Positions 24,301 to 34,404 of a DNA stretch of 64,000 nt are shown in pieces. Source of the stretch: Bactericera cockerelli (taxonomy: Eukaryota; Arthropoda; Insecta; Hemiptera; Triozidae); contig CM044964.1 of assembly GCA_024516035.1 (NCBI GenBank), positions 18,481,084 through 18,545,083 of the forward strand. Direction: 5' to 3'. Position 1 is the stretch's first letter. Every line of letters begins with the position of its first letter. The notes under the pieces are model-generated. The model did not search any database. It was not told where the DNA came from and saw nothing but the letters and a program-made list of their open reading frames with translations. The translations under genes and the position numbers were made by a program.

Positions 24301-27300
24301 ATGATGATGTGCAAAGCTTGAATATTATTTTCTATTATGTCATAGTAAGTAATGTATTTGTCTTGTGTATTTTTCATGATGTTTTCCCTGTTCTCTGTTT
24401 TTTCGTCGTATAGTTTGTGCCCTTCCCCTTCCATATCCAATTAGTGATGATAGTATAATGTCCACAGGTTGAACTTTTTTCTCGTTTTTTTTTTTTTCAA
24501 CACAGAGCTTTTACATTTTATTTGATCAGCTGAGTTATGTACATTATTTTGTTTGACCACTGTAGAGATGCGAGTATGTTTTGAATTTACATTTGCTCAA
24601 TTTTCACTTTAATAGAACTTTCAAAGTAACTAGATAATAGGTAAGTAGGTATGGTTAAAATAATAAATGTTAGGCTCAACTGTTGAAATCTCTTATGGAG
24701 CAAAAAAACACTCGAAGACCCGAATTATGAATCTTAGTGCACACTATCCCTTGACAACAATTGTAGAGGTCATATCTAAGCCGAGCTTTGTAGCTGTATA
24801 TTAGCTCTATAGCGTAATGGAGCTGTAGCCAATCTTCGTGACGGAAAAATTTGTTTTAAAATACCTATCGGTCAACTGATAAAATCTAAGGTTTACTAAT
24901 CCTGTTTCATAATACGCCCTTGGACTAAACATTGTAAGCCTGCTTGATAGCCGAAATTTGGGCTCGTAGAATTTGGAAGATTCCACAATCCACATCGCGA
25001 TATGTGTAATATTTTTCTCGCTCATGTGATTTCGGCAGTTGAGCCTAACATATATTATGGATAATATGTATCTACATTCCCTGTGTTTATGTACTTTTAG
25101 ATTGCAGCGTTAATTAACAGATCGATTTTGTCATTGTAACAACTTTTATTTGATTAAACGTCAAACCTACATGATGATTAGAGATACCTTGTGTAAACAC
25201 AACATTATATCTTTTGAAATGGTGTGATTTGAAGATTAATCCGATCAGAATGTTATCTAGATAAGGCTGATAACGAGTTAGAGATAAAGGAAAGAACTAT
25301 AGGGCATAACAAAATCAAAGTGGATGGCAATTAGGTACCTAGTTTATACTAATTATTTAGTTTATACTGCTCATTTTCTGAGATTTGCGCGTTGCAAGGA
25401 ATAAAAATAACAGACACAAAACCAATCTTTACCGATGTTTTATGATTTGGCAAAGTGGGTACAACATAATAGTACCTAGTAGGTACTACCTACCATTAGA
25501 ATTTTGTAAAATACAACCATATTCTATAAACACGTTGCAGCTCTTTGAGATGAAGCAGATATTATATGTACGAGTATGATTATTATAATAAGGTATTCAT
25601 TATGCTTCTCTTACCTGGATTGAAAGACATTCAAGTATTTATTTTCCAGCTCCAGCAGGAGAAGTCGGTCAGCTGTGAGGTTAACTTTTGCCGTTTCACT
25701 CCATTTCACCGAAAGGGTCGTCACTGTAAGGACCAAAATGACTATTGCGTACATATCAAGCACATTTTTTCATGTCCGCGACTCTTTTTTTGTGGTTGTT
25801 CATTTTCAAATAATGTGACCACTTAAAAATTCCTTGAAGTATATTATTTCACAATGCTGTTTATTTTTCCTGGTAAAATGTCGATAGTTCTGTCTCAGTA
25901 TATTTTTCTGTCCCCCTCGGTTATTTTCTCTTCAGTCTTCTCTCCCTCTCTGTCTAACGAAGAAGAATTGAAACGCAAATCACGACGTTTCTCTCATTTG
26001 TATTCATTCATGTAAACTTCAGGATATTGAGAGAACATTTGCATTTGTACCATGTTCAAGGTCATTCATTTTGAATGCATTCACAGACTCCACTGGAGTG
26101 GAAAACAGTCGCCTTGTTCATTTTCCATTCAGGCAAAGTTTCCATTGTCCTCGCAAGTTTTGTTAGGATTGACATTGCTGGAGAATCATTAGTTGTACGG
26201 GTGCGCTGCAGGGAGGTTTATTTGGCCCCGTGATGTCATTAAGGCTTGTATTCATAACTGCAATCATAATGAACGTTAGTTAGCTTCTCATGTTCATAAT
26301 ACTAGTGCCTATGAATAAAAATGCTTGTACAGAAATACTTACTTTTATACATTTTTCTTTCGCAGTCTGACTTTCAACAACTATGACAGCAATTTTATTT
26401 CATACAGACCTAAGTGCTTCTTCATGAATATTCATCATCATTTCACTTGCCATCTAGATTGTTGCCATATCGGCCTCATGTTTGTCTTCTCTACATATGC
26501 CTACGTCTATTAGGTAACAAATAGATTGCTGTAACTTCATATATTAACTGTATTTTTATTCAGAATTACAGACCCACATATAAATAAAAAATATTCTCCT
26601 GGAACCTATAACAATATCTCAGAATTCTCAGATAAGCACCATTGTTACCCATACTTATTATTGCATTTCATCGGTTTGAAGTTGTCAATGCATTGGGTCA
26701 CATTTCGGCCTTTAATCACAGCAGTCTGTTTTTGACACGGACTATTTATCAATCAGTAATATCCAACGTTCCAAAAAGCAATAATGTGGATTTCATGTGA
26801 AACAAGGAGAACGAGAATAGAAAAAGGAAAGGAACAAGAAATGAGGAAAGAAACATATAGTGAGAAAACTTAATTGAAGAGAAAAGAAAATGGAATGAGA
26901 AATAAATAATAAACATAATATCTATACCTATACATATCATGATCTTTTTATGTTTTCATTTAAAGACACACGCTTCATTTGAAATTTTATGGTTGAGATT
27001 GTTACTCATAATTGGACCATTAAAAAAATCGTTATTACCTTGCTGCCTTAGAGTCCTTGCTTTTTTATACATATAAATAAATATAATTATTTTTAATAGT
27101 AAACATGAAATTATTGGTCTCTTTTCTCATCTATTTTTTATTAATAATAAATCCACATTATTAGTTTTTACTCTAATTTCTTCCCTCAATTCGTGTTACG
27201 AAAATCATGTTTTGCCTTGATTTCTTCGTTCCAAGAATACTTACATACATACCTGCGTCGCGCGTCGGGAGAAGAGATTTGCAGTGTTTCCGACTGACTT

Positions 27301-27757
27301 CATTTCATGATTCTAACAAAACAAAAACATCGAGGGCGTTGGGATTAGAATATCAATCTGAATTGAATGGGATTGAAGACAGGGATGTACAAATCTAGGT
27401 TAAAAAAATGAATAAAAGTAAGAAAATGGAGTGTACAGAGACTGTCAAAGAAAGAAGTGTTGACAGATTACGAACAAGGGACGAAGAAATGAAAAAGATG
27501 GTACAAGAAAGGAACAAGAGAGACAGGTTTGAGGAACAAGGAAGAACAAAGGGGAACTAGAAAAACAAGGAAAGGTATGAAGAAAGAAAATAGCTAGAGA
27601 AGGACGGGGAAATCTTTTGTTCGTGTGAAAACTTCCACTTGATGTGAATGGAGGAAGAAGACAATCTCTCTCTATCCTATTTCACGCGATCCCCGCACAC
27701 CTTTGAAATTAGGACCTGACTTTTCTGGAGTAAAATTTGCAAGTAAATTTCCAGTCC
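21385..27757 (-). CDS. unrecognised multi-exon gene, 5' end not found
   Basis: Exons from 5' to 3': 27701-27757, 25615-25723, 23119-23348, 21899-22119, 21385-21579, with the stop TGA at 21387-21385. Every junction keeps phase (1, 2, 1, 0), which is the main support for the gene. The product reads through NFTPEKSGPNFK, LLLLELENKYLNVFQ, RRSTKSEKDIMDSLDRC, GDNFISLWKHMSEL and a basic stretch RRVLKKIRRRKK, and ends ARKRLNRRF. The splice at 23119 is the least certain (ATTA/GTGTAT). I recognise no family. No start codon is seen; the first exon must lie above 27757. It sits in what should be the RAB28 3' region on the opposite strand, so it may be nested. Confidence is higher for the last four exons than for 27701-27757. 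Confidence 0.6.
22483..22728 (+). mobile_element. 5S rRNA-derived SINE, diverged
   Basis: The head gccaacgtcaatgccacgtt and the block tggatgagtggtcattcaaa match the copy at 1824-2142. The body is decayed (tcaggatgggtgagataaag), and a short A-tail follows. Confidence 0.8.
23840..24200. other. less AT-rich stretch of unknown origin
   Basis: It differs from its surroundings in composition (cccgtcgccgtcgtcaggat, ggtctgtggcggaggaggta) and may be a degraded transposon. No frame or terminal repeat was found. Confidence 0.3.
24700..25045 (-). repeat. unclassified interspersed repeat, pair with 1258-1560
   Basis: Inverted relative of the 1258 repeat, including cttgacaacaattgtagagg, tcggtcaactgataaaatct and cctgtttcataatacgccc. 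No open frame, terminal repeat or RNA-gene head is seen. Confidence 0.75.
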
Positions 27758-28649
27758 CTGGAAACTTATTGTGTCCCAATTATTTTTTTTCCACCAGTTT
27801 GTTTTTCGTGAATATTTATGATTTGAGAGTGAAAGACATTGCTGCATTATGTATTCCAAGAGTAAGTACTTTGCTTCGTTTTCAATTCTTTTCTACACTT
27901 CAAGCACTGGCTAGGACTTAAAATTTGTTAAGATTTTTTTTTTTTTTAAAAAAGGGTGAAAATACTGAAAATTGTTCCAGCTGGTTGATTTCAAATTAGG
28001 TAGTCTTCATAAAATCTTCTAAAAATTATAAGGCCCAGATACAGATAAGTTTTTTTTACATAATTAATATAACTATTGTGTATTGAAATCATTATTTTTA
28101 AATTTAATACCTACATGAAAAAATTCCATTTTATCTTTCTAAACATTAAATTACTTGGACAGTGGAAAATCAGCTCTGTTATTCGGTTTAGGAGAACTAT
28201 TCAGAGATGCAGTTCATAGATATTGTGATCACCATATTCACCATATTGATGTTTAACATTCAGAAATGGATCAGCACTATACGTATAAACAAATATGATA
28301 CCAAATTATTTGACAAAATCCAGATCACACGTTCTAGTCAGAAATTACATGTTTCCCTTTAAAACAATACGCAAAATCTGAACTTGAGTCCACGGAGATA
28401 GAATCAAAATGATAGCATCAATTTCTTTGAGACATCATTTTTAAATACTCGGAGATGATTTTGAAAGTGTGTAGTGGTCCTGAGATAATGGTGTTATTAA
28501 GAACGTATTGTTTTAATCTCAGCTTGATTATTTATGTGAATTTCAAGTATGAGAGTAAATAAGGGAGATAATTCAGATATTGTGATGGAGGGAGAAAGAT
28601 AGAGGAAAATAGAGAGCATTTCACATGTTAACGAGTTTTAAAGAAGAAG

Positions 28650-28868
28650 GTTCTCAACAAGACTTTGGGAGAGTTTGAGAAGAAAACTTTCGAATTTATT
28701 TCAAAGAATGTGAATGAAATTTGGAAATCTGTAGAAAGAACATGCTTGGAAGAACAAATAATTAATGAGTTTCTGGAAATAATGAATCTCCAAAATACAT
28801 TTCGTGTAGTGGAAGCAGTCAAGAATTGGGATTATCAAAAAGTACTTGGTATTAAAAAGAGTCAATAA
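28650..28868 (+). CDS. short orphan reading frame, possibly a last exon
   Basis: From about 28642 a frame reads KKKVLNKTLGEFEKKTF and continues to a TAA at 28866-28868, about 75 residues, rich in Lys and Glu and ending VLGIKKSQ. Codon use looks protein-like, but there is no convincing splice acceptor or start, and no partner exon on this strand. It could be a terminal exon of RAB28 or of another gene, or a remnant. It does not resemble the known Rab28 C-terminus. Confidence 0.2.
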   Translation, partial: VLNKTLGEFEKKTFEFISKNVNEIWKSVERTCLEEQIINEFLEIMNLQNTFRVVEAVKNWDYQKVLGIKKSQ

Positions 28869-29269
28869 TTCATGTAAAAAGTAGAAAATCCAAAATAATT
28901 TTGCTTATTTAAAATTCTAGCTTACCTAATAAATATTATTTGTCTACTAAGAGTATGAAGGCGTGAAACTAAATTACGTTAAAAGTCTTTGCGAAGGGTG
29001 AAACATCTTTTGATTTAAATAAATATATGTACAAACCATGTGTCGTAATTTTACAGACCGTCAGGCTCGTTTTTTCTTGACGAGCGCCTCCCGACCAGCT
29101 TCACTCAATGGAGCTTCTCATATTTGAAATGCATGAGGTATTTCAACCATATTAAACATGTTTGGAATTTTTGTGTAGCACGGTTTTTGATGACAAGACT
29201 TGGAGCCGATATGAAAAAGGATTACAACTAAGATGAGCACCGTCCCTCAAGTCAATCACAGAGCATCAT

Positions 29270-29740
29270 AGTCCGACTTGAAAGACTGTGTGGCTTATTT
29301 TTGTTGTAATCCTATTTCATTAGCCTATTGTAATTCTATGTCCTGCTTTTATTGTTGTTTTATAGAAAAGTACATTATCAATGCTATCTCCATAAACTTG
29401 GCATGGGGCGTCAGAACCTTGTTACCTCTTCACCTTGACTGGATCAAAATGTGCAAGGTATTAACACAATTACAGTAGAACCCTGATTTTATTAACTAAA
29501 AGTATATAAAATCAGAGTTCTGCTGTAATAGCGGTAATACCTTGCACGTTTTGATCCAGTCAATGTAAAAAGATAACAAGGTTCTGACGACACAGGCCAA
29601 GTTCATGGAAGTAGCATTGACAATATACTTGGAAGAAAAGCCGATGAGAAATTTATGAATTACACGAGAAATCAATCGGATTTCATCACTGCACTGAAAT
29701 GCTATAACAATGTCCCTTATTATGAATCATGAAACAAAGA
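29270..29740. repeat. long inverted repeat (fold-back)
   Basis: The left arm (29350-29494: cagaaccttgttacctcttc, gactggatcaaaatgtgcaa, cagtagaaccctgattttat) pairs with the right arm (29507-29640: ataaaatcagagttctgctg, ttgcacgttttgatccagtc, aacaaggttctgacgacac). The loop is about 12 bases. Weaker pairing extends outwards to about 29270 and 29740. No frame or known terminal signature is seen. Confidence 0.88.
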
Positions 29741-29924
29741 GATTGACACTTTCACTAAACAATTTTATTTCTGACAGTTAAAATATATTTTGTTAAACTC
29801 AAAATGGTCTTTACAAATCGATATCATCACTATTATAAGAAGGATTGGATTGATTAATGTAAAATATGTATTGCAATATGACCAATTTGTGTACCTATGT
29901 AATAGTGAATGTAATAAAATACGA

Positions 29925-30105
29925 CCTCCGTGGCTCAGTGGTTAAGAGCATTGGTTATTGAGCTGGAGGTTGCGGGTTTGAATCCCGGTCGGAACGGAAA
30001 TTTCTGACCGAAATTTTCCGTTTCCGGAATGGCATGGATGTAAAGGTAAAGTGGCCTGAAGTAATGCGAAAGCGGTTCCGGGCACACTTACCTAAAAAAA
30101 AATAT
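29925..30105 (+). mobile_element. tRNA-derived SINE, third family
   Basis: The head gacctccgtggctcagtggt and gcgggtttgaatcccggtcg has Pol III boxes. An inverted pair ggaaatttctgacc / gaaattttccg follows. It ends cacacttacctaaaaaaaa. Confidence 0.7.
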
Positions 30106-31463
30106 AATAGGTATGTATTGGTAAGTAATAGAGTGTTGGTATATATTTAAAATAAATAGTACACACAGGTTCTTTATTATAGTGTTTGGTTAAATGTGTA
30201 AATATTTATAGGCCTTTCACAACGAGAGAGAATTTCCATGCTTCTTCCGCGACATCTTTCGTCCGATGTTTTTCTTAAAATATTTTCACACACATGTGAC
30301 TTATAAGAAAAAAAATATTGAGAAAAAAGAACATGAGGAACTGTTGCCCAGTGGCATTCTTAGAAAGTGTCATGTGATTAGTTTTATTGTATTGTTTTTC
30401 ATTTTTCTGTTTCCAATTGTTGTCTTACAGTAAGAAGCTGTGTGTAAGTACACTGAAATTCGATCGAGTTGTTTTGTCGGAAAGCTTTTTGCACCTACTT
30501 AACTGACGAAATTGTTTGACGGAAAATTTATTTGATATAAATGATTCTTTGTTAGCTTTGTTCCAGAAGAATTGACACTGCCAATAGACCATCAGTCTGC
30601 TTATTCAAGAATCAGATTACTATAGTAAGAAAGTAATCCAATGTGAGTACTTCAACTGGCCTTCTAGGTTTGTATACAAAGGGCATTCTTTCGTCAGAAA
30701 GACTTGCAGAAACATAAATAATATACATACCTACCTCAGTTATTTACTTATTTAAGCATTTGAGTACTAATACATTTAATAGTACCATACACCGGATTGG
30801 AAATGTGGTGGGTATTTCTAGGACATAGTATCTCGATAGAAAAATTTCAGCCCATAAGTTTTTGCAAGAAAAATTCCAAGAGATTTTATTTTTACATAAT
30901 ATCGTGAACAGTAGAAAAGGCAAATTTAATAACCATGATCAACTTCATTTGAAGAGCTAAGAAAGTTCAATTCGACGGAAGACGTCAAATCCATCCCCTC
31001 CTGCTATCGAGAGCGAAGTTTCAAAATTGAAACTGACGTAAATGTCTAAACTTTATAAACGGCAATGTTCACCAGAACGGTAAAAAGTTTTCAAACTGTC
31101 ACAACTAAACTCAAATCATTTCGCATTTTAATTATGTCGTAAAAAACTTTTTCTCGCCGTCCGTCGTTCACAAAAGCCAAAAATATTCAATTTAGCAACC
31201 CAACGTCCATTGTAGGTGTTTTAAAATCTATTGAACTGTCCAGAAGCATATTGAAGTGTTTCATAATTCATTGAAATGTCCAAAAGTTTACAAATAATTT
31301 TTCACTTTTGTGAAAGTTTCCACAAAGCATTGTGATGTGGTGAGGTGTTGACTGTTGTCTATGCAGTGACAAAGCTATTGACTAGTGACATTGTTCGGAG
31401 ATCAGAAGTAGACAATGGAGAGTTTGCCAGTGTTTTGTTGATATCCGACCAAAGTGGAGTGCC

Positions 31464-33142
31464 ATGAAGACATTGCTGCTGCTCTTGGCAGCTTTCTTCG
31501 TTTGTCATGTAAGTCAAATTTGACATTATTTTTTGCAATTGCTTCAATATACTCACTTCCAAAATTAATTGAACAGTGATTTTCCCTTCTAATCAAATAA
31601 TTTCTCCTCATTAAAAATTCCAATCAATTTAACAATGAAACCATCTTTTTAAAATAGTAGAGCTTAAATCAAAAGATAAAGAAATAAAGTTTATTTAAAA
31701 ATCAAGGGTAAATTTTATTGAACTCCCTTAAATAGATGAACCTGTGGTTACAAGTTCGAGTCAGAACTGATATTTTCCCGTTTAAAATAATACGCCAAAA
31801 CTAGTCTTAAGACGACAGACTATTACAAAACTGTTTAATAATCTTGCCCTTAGACTCATAATGAGAATATGTATTATTAGGATCGATAATAAAAGACTCG
31901 ATCGCTTCACACGTCTGATGAAAACCAACCTGGGGCTTTTGTTAGTACTTTATCTCAGGACTACTATTCAATATAATGCTGAAAATTAATGTGAATACTT
32001 ATCTTTAAACCATTGGGTATATGTATACTAGAAAATAAAACTTTCAAAGTCGAAGGATGTCAAAAAGAGCAGGTAAGGAGGTAATTTGAATTTACCCGTT
32101 GAATTACTACTTAAAGATGAAATTTAAAATCTTGCCTCATTTTGATTTCAACTGTATTTCTTTTCTTTTTTTAACGTTGCTTTCCATATGGTCATATCAC
32201 AACATCATTCGCATTCATTCGCTTAGTAAACAAACAAGCTATTCAAATTAACCTCACTCAGCCTGAGTGGAGTTGGAACTAACCAGCAGAATTGCCATGA
32301 TGACCTTGGATGCATTCGAAACCAGAACGATCACAAATCCCATGGCTTCAATTATGTTTCATTTTGTTTTAAATTGCACATTTCATCACATCACGTGATT
32401 AATTTAATTTAAAACTCATAGTATTTAAATAAAATTGAGTAATTTTTGAACATCACAATTGCTAGTTTCATCATATTAAAATTGGGACACTATAAATGTA
32501 ACTCTGTAACTCAATGTACTCAATGAGTTACATTCATTGTTGTTAGTTACTAAATCCTAAGACTCGCCTGATTCAAACAACAAAGAAAAAATAACTTTTT
32601 CCTTTGCCTACAGGTCCAAGGCGCCTTCAAGTTTGTATGTCAGAAGTGCGCCAAAGACAATATAATAGAAGGTTTCGACGACGAAGAAGATTTTGTGAAG
32701 CACTCTGAATGGCACGTCCAACAAAACATTGACGCCCAGAATCAACTGATAGAGGAAGCCCGCATACAACAAGCAGCAGACGATCTACGTCCGAAGCTCT
32801 TCCATTGTCACCACTGTCAATTCGTCACCAGTTTCAACTCCAGCGCAGAGTTCATAGCCCACATTGAGAAGGAACACCAGCACACTACAATCGAAGAAAA
32901 ACACCGTTTTCGTCCCGCAAGGCAAGCTGAAGATGAAAGGCTACAAAGCCGTGCCTCCTGAACTTGAGAATCTAAACGCACAGTTTGCTGGTGCCGCTGC
33001 GGGTGGGGGCTGGGGGGGCGGTGGTGGTTATGGGGGAGGTCCTAACGGTGGAGGCTATGGAGGGTTTGATGGTGTCATGCCAGGAGCTGGATGGGCTGAT
33101 GGTGGAGGGGATGATGGTGGTGTTATTGGTGCAGAAAGATAG
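31464..33142 (+). CDS. predicted secreted two-finger C2H2 protein with Gly-rich tail, one-base frame break
   Basis: Exon 1, 31464-31508, codes MKTLLLLLAAFFVCH, a textbook signal peptide, then GTAAGT. Exon 2 starts at 32614 after TTTGCCTACAG and continues VQGAFKFVCQKCAKDN. Two finger-like units follow: CQKC with HSEWH, and CHHCQFVTSFN with HIEKEHQH. In this frame a stop comes at 32959-32961. From about 32902 the neighbouring frame reads NTVFVPQGKLKMKGYKAV and then a Gly-rich tail with GGGWGGGGGYGGG to the stop at 33140-33142. A one-base excess in the A-run 32897-32901 would explain the switch. AATAAA follows near 33230. A signal peptide on a C2H2-type protein is unusual, so the Cys/His units may bind metal outside the cell or may be diverged. 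No named family is recognised. Confidence 0.72.
32170..32290 (-). mobile_element. SINE body fragment
   Basis: Body blocks ttaacgttgctttccatatg, ggtcatatcacaac and aacctcactcagcctgagtgg are in the order seen in reversed 5S-SINE copies. The head is lost. It lies in intron 1 of the secreted finger gene. Confidence 0.6.
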
Positions 33143-33436
33143 TAGTGGTTTGTACATTTTGGATCGGGCGAAGGTTAAATATTTTTCTAGAGATAACAAT
33201 GGAGTATTCTCATTATCAGCTTGTCGAAAATAAAACTGCTTAGAATATCTTATTTAAATACCTACATGATTGTGTGTGTTGTGTGCTTGTTTTTGTGAAA
33301 GGATATTATTTTTTTCATTATTAACTGGTCGGAGTTTCACAAGAGCAGCTTCAACTATCAAACCGACCTCTATTAGATTGTTGATTCTATTGTGACCAGT
33401 TGATTCTATTTGGTTTTAACGTTGTAATTTGATATA

Positions 33437-33646
33437 GTCTGGACGGGGGTTGTACCCACCATTTTCTGATAATTGTACCAGCTACCTTCTTTAACTTCAC
33501 CCAGCATGGGTAGGCCCGGAAACGCCACACTCACGTGTTCTGAGAGAACAGAATTTTCTGTTCGAAAAGACTACCTCAACCGGGAATTGAAGTCAGAATC
33601 TCTAGATTACGGATAGTAGTCACAACCGTTACGCCACGGAGGCTGG
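33437..33646 (-). mobile_element. tRNA-headed SINE, second copy
   Basis: Reversed copy of the 59793 element: gacgggggttgtaccc, ttcacccagcatgggtagg, then the tRNA-like head ending at gttacgccacggaggc. It lies downstream of the secreted finger gene. Confidence 0.75.
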
Positions 33647-34404
33647 CTTGTGTAAGGATAGCTATCCATTGTTTGAAATTATACGACTGCTGTAATCATG
33701 TGTTTTTTATCTTTTCAGCAGAATTAACCTTTTTATTTATTATTTGATGATAATGTAATTGGTTGTATTAATATACTATGAAATATGTATTTTTTCTAAA
33801 TAACTACACGGTTTTTCTATGATTTTTTGGATTCATTCTATTCAAAGAACAACTAGCAAATAACAAAGGACCTAACATGATGGTGACAACGCAATTTTAA
33901 TTCCAAGGTTAAAGAATCTCTTAGTTCTAAAAAAATAATGCACAGAGACGAATAAGAGGACATTACAAGGATAAAATATTTATTGAACTTAATAAATTGA
34001 TTCGATCATGTTCAAGGATATCTACAAATTTAACAAATAGGTTAATGTATTTTTATTTAAGTTATCATCACAATAACAGAAACGTGCCTTACAAAAAAAA
34101 ACTATGTACTTAGAACTTGAAGTGGTCATGAGTCCTTTAACTTAACAATTAAGAGCAGCTGAGCTTGTATATATTTTTAATACTTAAATTATAATTATAT
34201 ATAACAAAATATTGTACTGTACACTATTGGAAGGTGTCACGAAATTACCTACTGATTGAAAATTATTAGCTAGATCCATTTTCAAGTATTGCTTGTTTAC
34301 ATATAAAACAATTCGTATGTATGTATTTTCAGGATTCAAAGCATAATAATTATAAAGGGATCTCTCTCTACACCTGAATACCTAAACTAGTCTCCTAAAT
34401 GTCT

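Larger units (their letters stand above)
28870..31463. other. intergenic region, no gene seen
   Basis: Apart from the long inverted repeat (29270-29740) and a SINE (29925-30105) I see only AT-rich unique sequence. The promoter of the secreted finger gene should lie at its right end, where no clear TATA box is visible. The missing 5' exons of the 21.4-27.8 kb gene and of RAB28 may be hidden here. Confidence 0.55.
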
